From assembly GCA_035550595.1 (NCBI GenBank), contig DASZOV010000127.1, forward strand, positions 26,831 to 90,830: 64,000 nt of DNA, in the 5' to 3' direction. Made by a program: the position numbers and the translations under genes. Each line of letters starts with the position of its first letter. The first letter of the stretch is position 1. Below, piece by piece: positions 22,604-31,779 of the stretch. The DNA comes from CALFMR01 sp035550595 (GTDB taxonomy: Bacteria; Acidobacteriota; Vicinamibacteria; Vicinamibacterales; SCN-69-37). The notes beneath the pieces were generated by a model. It searched no databases and was not told where the DNA came from. It saw only the letters and a list, made by a program, of their open reading frames with translations.

Positions 22604-24931
22604 CTACTGCGCGCGAAGCGCCAGCAGCGGAGACACGCGCCCGGCGCGCCGCGCGGCGAAGGCTGCGGTCGCCAGCGAAATCGCCGAGACGACGGCCGCC
22701 AGACACAGCAGCGCGCCCCGGATATCGCTGGGACCGTCGAACAGCAGCGCGCGCACGACTTGACCGAACAGCACGGAGGCGACGAGCCCGACCACGGTGC
22801 CCGACACGCTCGCCCAGGCCACGTCGCGCATGACGAGCCAGATCATCGAGCGAGGCTGGGCGCCCACCGCGACACGAATCGCGATCTCGCTCGTGCGACT
22901 GGCGACCACGTAGGCGACGATGACCGCGAGGCTGACGAGCGTCATCAGCACCGTCGCCGCGCCGAACAGGACTACGACGAGTGTCGCGAAGCCTTTGTCC
23001 TGCACGGTTCGCAGCAGACGCTGCCCAAGCGTCGAGGCGTCGAGCACGGCGACGTTGTCGGCCTCGTCGCGGATGCGCCGGGTCCATTGGTCCAATGCGA
23101 CGTGCCCGGCGGTGCGTGTGTGAAGCGTGTAGGTGACTCGGCTGGGCGTCAACCCGTTGCCACGCGTGAGTGGCAGAAAGGCCGTGGGCTTCGCCGGCCG
23201 ATCGAGGGTTTGGCGCCGCGCGTCGTGCACGATCCCGACGAGCGGTGCGGGGTGACCGCCGACGCGCACCGTATCCCCTGACTGGGGATTGGGCCGTAGA
23301 AGACGTTGCGCCAGGACATCGTTCACCACGACGCCATCGTCTCCGGGATTGAACGAGTGTCCACGGACGAATGACATGCCCGTCGCGTCGAAGTAGTCGT
23401 CGGTGACGCGGATCACGTCGATCGGGAACGGGCGGCCGGCAACGACCATCAACTGCATTACGTTGAAGTCGTCCGCCATCTGGCCCACCGATGCCGCGGC
23501 CGCCTGCACACCGGGCACGCGCGCCAGCGACTGCACCGTGTCGTCGATGACCTCGGCCAGCGCCGCGCCCTGGAGTGTCGGCTCGTACGATACCGAGAGC
23601 GCGAAGACCTCGCGATCCATGCCGGCGTCCCGGAAGACGATGCGCAGGTAGGAGCGCGCGAAGAGGAGCCCGGCGCCAAGGAGCACGAACGTCAACGCCG
23701 ACTGCACACCGATCACGGCGAATCGCAGTACGCGCGCGCGACGGCCGTCGCCGCTCGCCGCTTCGCGCAATGAATCACGCTGTCGCCGTCGCCACGCGAA
23801 CAACGAGCCGAGCCACCAGGCGCTGATGCCGAGCGTCCCGGCGACGAACACGAATGCCGCGCCTCGGATGTCGAAGACCGGCGGCCCGAACGGCAGCAAG
23901 GATTCCGGAACTCTCGCGCGAATCCCGTGGATCACGAGCGGCATCGCGCCCATCGCGGCGGCCGTCGCGCACAGGCCGACGATCGCGCTTTCGGCCAGCA
24001 GGAGCCGGACGACCATCGCGGCCGACGCACCGAGCGACTCCATCACGCCGAGTTGTCGGCCTCGGTACAGTCCGCGGGTCAAACCAAGTCCAGCGGCGTT
24101 CGCCAGGCACACGAGCAGGACCAGCACACCGGCGGCCATGGCGCCGCGGGCCAGCGGGCGATGATCCCGCTTCATCGCGACGTCGAGCGGCGTGACGCGC
24201 ACGGCGAGCCGGCCATTCGCGGCGGCGTCCAAGGCGGCTTCTACGGTGGACGGCGTCGCGCTCGGCGCCAGTCGCGCCACGAGTGTCAGCTCCTCCCACG
24301 TCAGAAAGTCGGAACGTCGTTCGACGCGGGCCACCGGTCCAGGTGGACGCACGACGAGCGCGTCGAGGGGTTCGACACGGTCCGGCTCGGGAAACAGGAA
24401 GGGGCCGGGAACCAATCCGCGGATGGTCGAGGCGCCGTCCGGATGGCGCACGAGAGATCCCACGGCGGCGTCGCGCATCGGGCCCTGCCACGCGTGCGGC
24501 GTCAGCCACACGTCGCCGGGCGTGACGCCGGCGCGCGCATCGGCTTGCACGGGCGCACGCGCCAGCACGGCAAGAAGATTCGACGAGACTTCCGCGGCGT
24601 TCAGCTCGAGCGCGTCGGTGCCGCGCTCGACGCGAAGCGGCGGCCGCTCGTGGAACGCGGCCAGTCCCTCGAAGAGGTCCGTGCGTCGCTGCCATTCGCG
24701 AAGGTCCGGAAATGGATCGGTCGCGCGAGGACCATGCGTGTCCCGGATGTGCAGTTCGATGAGCGCCAGCCGATCGGGCGCGGCGTACGGCAGCGGCCGT
24801 GACAGGAAGGGATCGACCAGCGCGAACGTCACCGCCGACAGCGCGATGCCGACCGCGAGCGTCACGATAGCGGCTAGCGCCAATGCGGGTCGGTGCCTGA
24901 GACAGTTGATTCCAAGAGTGACGCTTGACAT
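22604..24931 (-). CDS. Orphan ABC-type permease, same subfamily as the island permease
   Basis: A 775-residue FtsX/MacB-type permease. ATG 24931 follows an AAGG; an upstream in-frame ATG at 24961 lies in a TTTGAAC repeat and is less likely. The first helix is ALAAIVTLAVGIALSAVTFA with the following motif FLSRPLPYAAPDRLALIELH. The C-terminal block contains VLFGAATVLMTLVSLAVIVA and SRTSEIAIRVAVGAQPRSMI, ending AARRAGRVSPLLALRAQ. This end closely matches the island permease (ARRAGRLSPTVALRAE). It is preceded by a LolA-like lipoprotein gene, which repeats the lipoprotein-permease order of the island. No ATPase is adjacent. Confidence 0.88.
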   Translation of the reverse strand: MSSVTLGINCLRHRPALALAAIVTLAVGIALSAVTFALVDPFLSRPLPYAAPDRLALIELHIRDTHGPRATDPFPDLREWQRRTDLFEGLAAFHERPPLRVERGTDALELNAAEVSSNLLAVLARAPVQADARAGVTPGDVWLTPHAWQGPMRDAAVGSLVRHPDGASTIRGLVPGPFLFPEPDRVEPLDALVVRPPGPVARVERRSDFLTWEELTLVARLAPSATPSTVEAALDAAANGRLAVRVTPLDVAMKRDHRPLARGAMAAGVLVLLVCLANAAGLGLTRGLYRGRQLGVMESLGASAAMVVRLLLAESAIVGLCATAAAMGAMPLVIHGIRARVPESLLPFGPPVFDIRGAAFVFVAGTLGISAWWLGSLFAWRRRQRDSLREAASGDGRRARVLRFAVIGVQSALTFVLLGAGLLFARSYLRIVFRDAGMDREVFALSVSYEPTLQGAALAEVIDDTVQSLARVPGVQAAAASVGQMADDFNVMQLMVVAGRPFPIDVIRVTDDYFDATGMSFVRGHSFNPGDDGVVVNDVLAQRLLRPNPQSGDTVRVGGHPAPLVGIVHDARRQTLDRPAKPTAFLPLTRGNGLTPSRVTYTLHTRTAGHVALDQWTRRIRDEADNVAVLDASTLGQRLLRTVQDKGFATLVVVLFGAATVLMTLVSLAVIVAYVVASRTSEIAIRVAVGAQPRSMIWLVMRDVAWASVSGTVVGLVASVLFGQVVRALLFDGPSDIRGALLCLAAVVSAISLATAAFAARRAGRVSPLLALRAQ

Positions 24932-24946
24932 CGATCGCCTTCGGCG

Positions 24947-24973
24947 AACTTTGAACTTCAAACTTTGAACTTC
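24947..24973. repeat. Tandem 13-bp AACTTTGAACTTC repeat
   Basis: AACTTTGAACTTC occurs at 24947-24959 and 24961-24973. A related AACTTTGAACGTC lies at 61171-61183 in another intergenic region. It sits just before the permease start. Nothing shows its role; the A+T content could suit a promoter or a protein-binding site. Confidence 0.5.
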
Positions 24974-25050
24974 GAATGAAGGAGACGCCTTCGGCGCGTC
25001 TGTTCAGTCTTCAACCGCCGCCGCCCACCGCGAGAGTCTTGAAACGCATG

Positions 25051-25863
25051 CTACGGCACCAATGGCTCCTTCGACGTTCCCAACGACACGAGCTTCACGC
25101 GCCAGATGAACATGGGAACGCCGCCGACGGACAGGCGAACTGTTCCGGGCACGGAGACGCCTGCATTCGTCACGTAGTCGCTCAGATCGTACCGCTGCAC
25201 GACCAGGCCGTCCGGCGTCATGACCCCGGCTCCCCCGTCCGGCATCATGCCGTCACCGAAGCCGAACGGCCGCTTGTACGTGGCGTCGATAGGGCGGCAC
25301 GTGGTCTTGTCCACCGTCAGGTGCAGGTTGAAGCCATCCGGCCCGGTGACACCAAGTCCGATGTTGTCCGATTCCGCGTCTTCATCCAGCACCATCTGCA
25401 GCGGGACGGCCGGCGTCTCGCGCCAGAACAGGATGAACATCCATCGGGCGAGCTCGTTGCGCAGACTCGCGATCGTCTGCTCTTCGGAGTCGAGCGCCAG
25501 TTCCCGCGAGCCCGCCTCGTCCGACATCGTCACGGTGGCTCGCCCGTCGACGAGCTGCGAGGTCGACGTCTTGAGTCCCTGCCCGGGGTAACGCATGGTG
25601 CGGCTTTCTCGAAACGAGCCGGAGGCATCGAGCACGAGCGCGGTGTGATCGGGCCGACCCGTGCGATTGCCCGGCGCCGGCTCCGAGTCGATCGAGAGCT
25701 TGAATGCGTTGACAGACGCCAGCACGCCCGGTTCAGCGAGCGTGGCTTGTACGCACGAGACCAGGCCGGCCGGACTGTCGATGACCCGCGCGGCCTGCCG
25801 GCACGCCGTCAGCAAAAGGCCGAGAGCGCACAGGGCCCCAATTGCGACCGCTCGGCGCGTCAT
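25051..25863 (-). CDS. LolA-like lipoprotein partner of orphan permease (uncharacterised)
   Basis: A 270-residue lipoprotein starting at ATG 25863: MTRRAVAIGALCALGLLLTAC with a good lipobox (LLTAC). The remainder recalls the LolA/LppX fold (SVNAFKLSIDSEPAPGNRTG, then DHTALVLDASGSFRESRT and LGVTGPDGFNLHLTVDKTTC). It belongs to the same family as 14515-15420 and 28255-29034; shared marks are the GPDGFNxxLxVDxxTC motif and the position before a permease. Two neighbouring permeases lie on either side in the same direction. The role is unknown; lipid, peptide or quinone carriage to or from the permease is possible. Confidence 0.65.
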   Translation of the reverse strand: MTRRAVAIGALCALGLLLTACRQAARVIDSPAGLVSCVQATLAEPGVLASVNAFKLSIDSEPAPGNRTGRPDHTALVLDASGSFRESRTMRYPGQGLKTSTSQLVDGRATVTMSDEAGSRELALDSEEQTIASLRNELARWMFILFWRETPAVPLQMVLDEDAESDNIGLGVTGPDGFNLHLTVDKTTCRPIDATYKRPFGFGDGMMPDGGAGVMTPDGLVVQRYDLSDYVTNAGVSVPGTVRLSVGGVPMFIWRVKLVSLGTSKEPLVP

Positions 25864-25930
25864 CCTTCCGGAGTCGACGGGCACGGCGATCTTGGACACC
25901 TCTCCGCGTCGGATAGCTCGGACGCGTGCC

Positions 25931-28249
25931 TCACTCAACCCGCAGCGCCGCGGCTGGCTCAATCCGAACGGCGCGCAACGCGGGGCGCGTGGCCGCGACG
26001 AGGACAATGGCGAGCAGATTCGCCGCGGCGACGAGGAGCGTCAGTGGGTCGGTCGGGCTGATCCCGTACAAGACGCTCACCAGTCCTTGCGACAGCCACA
26101 GCGACACGAGCAGTCCGGCCGCGATGCCGCAAGCGCCGGCGGTGACGACTTCGCGCACGACGAGCCTCGTCACGCTGGCTCCCGTCGCGCCAAGGGCGCG
26201 GCGAATCGCAATCTCGCGCGTCCGCCTTACGACGGCGTAGGCCACGACACCCGCAACGCTGAGCGACGTCACCGTCACGCACGCGAGTGCGAATAATCCG
26301 ACGACGAGCGACGGAAAGGTCCGATCCCGGATGGAACGGCCGATGCGATCGCCGATCGTGCCTGAATCGAGAACGACCGCCATCGGATCGACGCCATGCA
26401 CGACGCGCTCCCACGTGCCGAGCGACAGCGAGGCGCGCGGATCGGGCCGCACGACATAGGTCACGGTCAGGACCTGGGTCTCGGACGGCGTGTCACGCTC
26501 CGCCCTGAAGAGCGCCGGCGTGGGCGTTCTCGTGAGCGCCGTGGATCGTACGTCGCGCACTACCCCCGCGATTGCCGCGGTAGTGCCGTCGTGGAGGCCG
26601 ATCACGTCGCCGATTGGTGAGCGTTGACCAAAGTACTGACGAGCCATCGTCTCGTTGATCACGACGGTCACCGTATCGTGTCTTTGTGGAGGGCCTCCGG
26701 CCACGAACTGCAACCCCATGGCGTCGAAATAGTCGCCAGCGACAACGGTGAAGTCAGGGAAAAGGATCACGCGGCCATCGATGTCAGCCGTTCCCCAACT
26801 GTTGCGTCCGTCGAGCAAGCCGCGGTAACTCAGGCCCGCGGCCTGGACACCTGGGACTCTCTGCAGCGCGGTCAAGACACGCCTGGCCTCCAGGTCGCGA
26901 CGTGCCGCGGGCAGATCGGCATCCAGTGCGACCGTCAATGTCTGCGCGCGCTCGTCCATGCCGAGGTCGATGTCGAGCAGATTCAGATACGAGCGGCCCA
27001 GCAATGCCGCGTTCGCCAGGAGCGTGCAGGCAATCGCCACCTCGCCCATGACGAGGGCGAAGCGCGCGATCCGAATGGCTCGGGCGTCGCCGCGCGGCGT
27101 GGTGCGCGCCTGCCGCATGCCGGCGAATCGCCACGCGAGCAGCAACGCCAGCGACCAACACGCGCCTCCCACACCGGCTGCGACCAGCACGGCGAACACA
27201 ACGCGCGTCGTCACGGATGGCGTACCAAGTGTCGCGAACTGTGGAGGAAGCACGAGTCGAGCCGCGGCCAACGCGAGCCATGCCACGACCAGAGCGCCCG
27301 CGCCGCCGAACGCGGCCACTCTCAGGCCTTCGCGCATGAACAAGCCCGCGATGCGTCCTGACGTCGCACCGAGCGCCGTGCGCGTCGCGATTTCAGCGCG
27401 TCGATAGAGCCCGTGTGTGAGGGCCATGCCGAACACGTTTGCCCAGCACACGACAAGGACGAGCGCGCTCGCCAACAGGGCACCCGAGGCGAGGCTTCGC
27501 ACACGCGCCGTCATCGCCGCCGCCAGCGGCACGACGGATACACGCTCACGAGCGGGCAGCGTCGCGCTGAGCGCGGCCTCGACCACATTGGGCGTCACGC
27601 CGGGGCGCAAGCGCGCCACGATGTCAGGCCAGCTCGTCGACGCTCCGTCCTTCGTCATCACGGGGCCCGGCGGCAGGATCGTGAGCGCGTCGACTGGTTG
27701 CGTTCGATTGGGTTCCGGAAGAAGAAACGAATCAGGAAGGATGGCCCGCACGCGCAGCGTTCCGTCCGGAACGACCGGTGCTGACCGTCCCGGCGCGAGC
27801 TGGCCCCCGGACAGCGTCCTGGCCGTGCGATTCGACACCCACGCGTCAGCAGGATCTGACGACGCCCAGCGCGGTCCGAGCCCCAGGACTTGCAGGAGGT
27901 TGTCGGATGCGGCAATCGCCCGAATCGGAAGGATCCCTCCGGAGAGTTGAACCCGCGTCCACCCGCGATCATCAAAGGCCGCGACACCTTCGAAGAGATC
28001 CGTCCGCGCCTGCCAGCTCGAGAGCGACGGGATATCCGCCTGCGTGACATCGTTCCACGCACCCGGCGTCCTTTGCGACATGTCGAACGCAATGGAAACC
28101 AGTCGATCGGAATTGGCGTACGGAAGAGGGCGCCACACGTAGGCGTCCGCCAAAGCGAATACGACGGCGGCCAGCCCCACGCCGACGACAATCACCGCGA
28201 CGGCACCGGCGACCAGCCCGGAACGATGGGACCGCAGGGTGAGACGCAT
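25931..28249 (-). CDS. Orphan ABC-type permease, same subfamily as the island permease
   Basis: A 772-residue membrane protein with first helix AVAVIVVGVGLAAVVFALAD and following motif RPLPYANSDRLVSIAFDM, which parallels the island permease (RPLPYADARRVVTIDLHP). FtsX-type blocks are SGALLASALVLVVCWANVFG and VVGLFALACVTVTSLSVAGV, with the coupling-helix-like VRRTREIAIRRALGATGASV. Its ATG lies 5 bp after the stop of the LolA-like gene 28255-29034. There is no ATPase domain or gene. The repeated lipoprotein-permease order suggests a two-part unit that borrows an ATPase or works as a mechanosensory or lipid-handling complex (inference). Confidence 0.88.
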   Translation of the reverse strand: MRLTLRSHRSGLVAGAVAVIVVGVGLAAVVFALADAYVWRPLPYANSDRLVSIAFDMSQRTPGAWNDVTQADIPSLSSWQARTDLFEGVAAFDDRGWTRVQLSGGILPIRAIAASDNLLQVLGLGPRWASSDPADAWVSNRTARTLSGGQLAPGRSAPVVPDGTLRVRAILPDSFLLPEPNRTQPVDALTILPPGPVMTKDGASTSWPDIVARLRPGVTPNVVEAALSATLPARERVSVVPLAAAMTARVRSLASGALLASALVLVVCWANVFGMALTHGLYRRAEIATRTALGATSGRIAGLFMREGLRVAAFGGAGALVVAWLALAAARLVLPPQFATLGTPSVTTRVVFAVLVAAGVGGACWSLALLLAWRFAGMRQARTTPRGDARAIRIARFALVMGEVAIACTLLANAALLGRSYLNLLDIDLGMDERAQTLTVALDADLPAARRDLEARRVLTALQRVPGVQAAGLSYRGLLDGRNSWGTADIDGRVILFPDFTVVAGDYFDAMGLQFVAGGPPQRHDTVTVVINETMARQYFGQRSPIGDVIGLHDGTTAAIAGVVRDVRSTALTRTPTPALFRAERDTPSETQVLTVTYVVRPDPRASLSLGTWERVVHGVDPMAVVLDSGTIGDRIGRSIRDRTFPSLVVGLFALACVTVTSLSVAGVVAYAVVRRTREIAIRRALGATGASVTRLVVREVVTAGACGIAAGLLVSLWLSQGLVSVLYGISPTDPLTLLVAAANLLAIVLVAATRPALRAVRIEPAAALRVE

Positions 28250-28254
28250 CGGCG

Positions 28255-29034
28255 TTACGGCATTGGCGTGAAAGCCTTTTCCGTCGTGGGCGCGTTCACT
28301 TCAATCGCGGACACGTTCTCCTCTTCGACCGGCATACGATTCCGCAGCATCCGGAGTACGGTTGGAAATCGGATCCCGCCAAACGTCCGATACGCCGAAA
28401 GGTCCATACGGGCCGCGGACACGCCAATCTTGTAGAGGACCGCCATCGGCACACACGTCTGGGAATCCGCCACGATCGTCGCTCGGAAACTGTCAGGACC
28501 GATCGCCTCGAGCGCCAGCCGCGCCCGCCCCGCGTCCTGGATGGGATGTGACGAGAACGTCACGCCGGCGAGTTCTCGCGGCAAACGCATCAGCATCTCG
28601 AGCACGAATTCCTCTCGCGCCACACGCCTATTGGTCTCGGCGTCACGTTGCCCCGGACGATTCAAGATCGTGTCACGATCGAAACCCGTCGTGCTCGCCA
28701 ACGTCGCCCCAGACCCATCCGGGATGGTCCCGACGTCGTGACGCTTGTATCGATCGGGCAAGACGAGCCAAATTTCCCGGCTGCCCTTCAAAGTACGCAT
28801 GCCAGTGGTCGCCATAGGTTTCCTATGCGAGACGATGTGCAGCGACTTGACTTGCGCGAAGGCAGCTTCTCCACCGAGGGCTTGTTGAATACAGGCCAAG
28901 GCGGGCGGTCCGGGGTCTGCTGCTGACGCTCGCAGCACAGAACGCGGTGCCATGGCGACTGGGCCGAACGCCGCAAAGGTCGCGCCGACGGCGGCCGCGA
29001 CGACACCACGTGTCATGACGTCAGGGATGCGCAT
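28255..29034 (-). CDS. LolA-like exported protein, partner of orphan permease (uncharacterised)
   Basis: A 259-residue exported protein. ATG 29034 has GGAG just upstream. The N-terminus MRIPDVMTRGVVAAAVGATF with a long Ala-rich stretch is a signal peptide, without a clear lipobox. The core shares family motifs with the island lipoprotein: ACIQQALGGEAAFAQVKSLH, IWLVLPDRYKRHD, and the C-terminal LSAYRTFGGIRFPTVLRMLR. It is the first gene of the five-gene minus-strand run and is divergent from the permease at 29291 across 256 bp of gene-free DNA. The function is not known. Confidence 0.65.
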   Translation of the reverse strand: MRIPDVMTRGVVAAAVGATFAAFGPVAMAPRSVLRASAADPGPPALACIQQALGGEAAFAQVKSLHIVSHRKPMATTGMRTLKGSREIWLVLPDRYKRHDVGTIPDGSGATLASTTGFDRDTILNRPGQRDAETNRRVAREEFVLEMLMRLPRELAGVTFSSHPIQDAGRARLALEAIGPDSFRATIVADSQTCVPMAVLYKIGVSAARMDLSAYRTFGGIRFPTVLRMLRNRMPVEEENVSAIEVNAPTTEKAFTPMP

Positions 29035-29290
29035 GACTCCTGCCTTTCCGCTCTCTCCGAGCAACGCTCCGCAACGCGTGCGGGCGCTCCGCAACGGCCC
29101 GCGCGGGAGACGTGCTCGCCGGTGAGAACGTCTCCCGACTCCGAATGTTGATTGCGAAATGGACTGTAGGACTAACGAGACGGCTCGTCAAGCGCCGCGG
29201 CCGTGTCCTTTTTCTTTGCTCGCTCACTGCTCGAATGTGCTTACATTGATGCCACTCGCGACAACGATCCGGGAAAGGGGAATCGCAACG

Positions 29291-31753
29291 ATGGCCCTGC
29301 GTGACCGGTTGATCCGTTGGCTACGGCCACAGGCGTGGCCCCAAAAGCCTCATTGGCCCGATGGCGGCCAGTGGCGCTGGGTCTACCGCGGGCTTCGCGC
29401 GCGCGGGTGGTCTGGAGCGCTTGGCGTTGGCGTCGTGGCCGTCGCCCTGGCGGCCAATGCCATCGTCTTCGCAACGGCCGACGCGGTCGTGTTCCACCGC
29501 GTCCCGTATCCGGATCCGGATCGCCTCATCCAGATTCAGAACGGCGCGCTGCCACCCAGCCCCTGGAGCGCGATGTCGACGACGCTCATGGAGGCGTGGG
29601 CGCATCAGACGGATCTCATCGCCGGCGTCGCCGGCTACGGCGTACACACCGAGTTCGTGGTCGCCGGGACGGGCACGGCGGAGCCGATGTTGATTGCGGA
29701 CCTGACGAGCGGGACGCTGCGCGTGCTGGGCGTCGCGCCTCGTTGGGGTCGGCCGCTGGATCCGTCGGATAGGAACGCCACGGGCGAGCACGCGGTGCTC
29801 GTCTCCGAGGAGCTGGCCCGGGCGCGGTTCGGCGATCCGGCCGCCGCCGTGGGCCAGCCGCTCGACACGACGGGCACGCCGCTGCGAATCGTGGGCGTCA
29901 TGCCGAAGGCCTTCCGCTTTCCGAGCGCCGCGGTCGAGATCTGGCAAACCCTCGACCCGAAGACCACTCCCGCTGGCATCCTGCCGGCCTTTGCGCGCCT
30001 GGCGCCGGGACTCGATCCGCGAGCCGCCGCAAGTGCCATCGCCGCGCGCGGGGCCGCCGTGGCTGAAGAGGCCGGCATCAGTACGCCGTACAAGGCGACC
30101 ATCGCTCCGCTCGTCATGTCGCGCGCCACGGAAGCCGGACGTCAGATCTCGCTCGTCCTCCTGGGCGCCGCCGCCTGTCTGCTGCTGACCGCGTGCGCGA
30201 ATGCGGCCAGCCTGGAGCTCGCCTTCGCGCTTCGCCGCGCGCGTGTGCAGGCCGTGCAACTCGCGTTAGGCGCGCCGAGGACGGCGCTGCTCCTCGTGGC
30301 GGGCCTCGAAGCCGCCGTGCAGGCCATCATAGCCGCCGCGCTCGCGGCCGGGCTCACCTGGCTCGGCACGCGAGTGATTGCCGCGATCCTTCCGACCTCA
30401 CTCGGTTTCGATCTGCTGAGCGCGGTGTCGGTCGACAACCGTACCCTGACCTTGCTGGCCGCCATGACGGGCGTGGTGTGGTTCCTCACGAGCCTGCCGA
30501 TCCTCCTCCACGCCTCGCGAGCGAGCGTCGTCGGGCTCCTTGGTCGTGAAGGCCGATCCCAATCGTCGTCGCCGGCCGGCGCGTGGCTGCGGCGCATCCT
30601 GACGGTGGCGCAAGTGGCGCTGGCGGTGTGCCTGCTCGTGGGCAGCGTGCTGTACGTGCGCACCTACCTGGCGCGACTCGCCGAAGACAAGGGGTTCGAC
30701 AGTCGGAATCTGGCGTCACTGGATATCACGCTGCCGCCGGAGATGCAGTCGCGTGGTGAGGCGCTCAGTCGCGAGCTTCCGGACCGTATCGGTGCGTTGC
30801 CCGGTGTGCTGACCCTCGTCGCCGCGAGCTCACCGGCGGAAGGGAACCGGACGGCAAGGAGCCGGACGTTCGAAGTGGACGGGCGTGCGCTTGACGGGTC
30901 CGAACTCAGGGTGGCGAGAAAACAGGTGCCCGCCAACTATTTCTCCGCCATCGGCATCCCGCTCCTGGCCGGGCGCGAATTCGGCGCCACCGATCCCTCG
31001 ACCTCGGTGATCATCAGCGAGTCCTTTGCACGGCAGTTCTGGCCAGGGGGCGCCGTCGGGCATACGTTTCGGCATGGCGCCGGTCCCACGAACCGGATCA
31101 TCGGCGTCGTCGGGCATGTTCGGGCCAAGACCGATGGCTGGCAAAGCGCCAGCAACCACGACTTCCTGGTGTACCAGCTTGCGTCGCCGCCGGGTGCGGC
31201 GGGAGCGGGCGCCGGCACGCGCGGCGCTGTCAACTTCACCATCCGTCTGGACTCACCCGCCCGGCTGACCGGCGTCGTAGCGGCCGTCCGCGCCATGGTT
31301 CGTCCGCTTCCCGTGTCCGGTGAACTGGTCGACGATGCGTACGCGGCCTGGGCGGGTGATGCGCTGTTCGCGACGCGTCTCGTCAGTGCGTTCGGCGGCC
31401 TGTCGTTTCTGGTCGCCATGGTCGGCCTCTACGGCGTGGTGGCATTTCTGGTCACGGCCCGCCTGCGGGAAATCGGCATTCGGATGGCCCTCGGCGCTGA
31501 TGCACGCGCGATTCGAGGCCTGGTGCTCGGCTCTTCCTTGCGGCTCGTCATCGTGGGCGCCGGATGTGGAGTGCTCCTGGCCCTGGCGGCGTCCCACGCC
31601 GTGCGATCCCAACTCGTTGGCGTGGCGGCAACCGATCCGTTGACATATGGCGTGGTGCTCGCGGCGGTGTCGATCACCGCTCTCGCGGCGAGCCTGGGAC
31701 CCGCTCGCCGCGCGGCTCGGGTCGATCCCGTCGTCACCCTGCGTGCCGAATAG
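29291..31753 (+). CDS. ADOP-family orphan ABC permease
   Basis: An 820-residue permease. ATG 29291 (MALRDRLIRWLRPQ) is preferred because AAAGGGGA lies about 10 bases upstream and the N-terminus is ADOP-like; the frame also opens earlier at 29159. It shows helix GVVAVALAANAIVFATADAV, a MacB-type domain, FtsX blocks (SLVLLGAAACLLLTACANAA, FGGLSFLVAMVGLYGVVAFL) and REIGIRMALGADARAIRG, ending GPARRAARVDPVVTLRAE. It is followed at 26 bp by a TIGR03435-type gene, a common neighbour of ADOP genes in Acidobacteriota. The substrate is unknown. Confidence 0.9.
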   Translation: MALRDRLIRWLRPQAWPQKPHWPDGGQWRWVYRGLRARGWSGALGVGVVAVALAANAIVFATADAVVFHRVPYPDPDRLIQIQNGALPPSPWSAMSTTLMEAWAHQTDLIAGVAGYGVHTEFVVAGTGTAEPMLIADLTSGTLRVLGVAPRWGRPLDPSDRNATGEHAVLVSEELARARFGDPAAAVGQPLDTTGTPLRIVGVMPKAFRFPSAAVEIWQTLDPKTTPAGILPAFARLAPGLDPRAAASAIAARGAAVAEEAGISTPYKATIAPLVMSRATEAGRQISLVLLGAAACLLLTACANAASLELAFALRRARVQAVQLALGAPRTALLLVAGLEAAVQAIIAAALAAGLTWLGTRVIAAILPTSLGFDLLSAVSVDNRTLTLLAAMTGVVWFLTSLPILLHASRASVVGLLGREGRSQSSSPAGAWLRRILTVAQVALAVCLLVGSVLYVRTYLARLAEDKGFDSRNLASLDITLPPEMQSRGEALSRELPDRIGALPGVLTLVAASSPAEGNRTARSRTFEVDGRALDGSELRVARKQVPANYFSAIGIPLLAGREFGATDPSTSVIISESFARQFWPGGAVGHTFRHGAGPTNRIIGVVGHVRAKTDGWQSASNHDFLVYQLASPPGAAGAGAGTRGAVNFTIRLDSPARLTGVVAAVRAMVRPLPVSGELVDDAYAAWAGDALFATRLVSAFGGLSFLVAMVGLYGVVAFLVTARLREIGIRMALGADARAIRGLVLGSSLRLVIVGAGCGVLLALAASHAVRSQLVGVAATDPLTYGVVLAAVSITALAASLGPARRAARVDPVVTLRAE

Positions 31754-31779
31754 ATCGCGGGTGGAATGGAGGGCTGACA

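Noticed and set aside
22596..23087. N-terminal extension of the ADOP permease at 20097-22595
   Set aside because: The extension overlaps the 3' end of the neighbouring permease gene in another frame and is Arg-rich. GTG 22595 with AGGAA and a family-like N-terminus is the better start.
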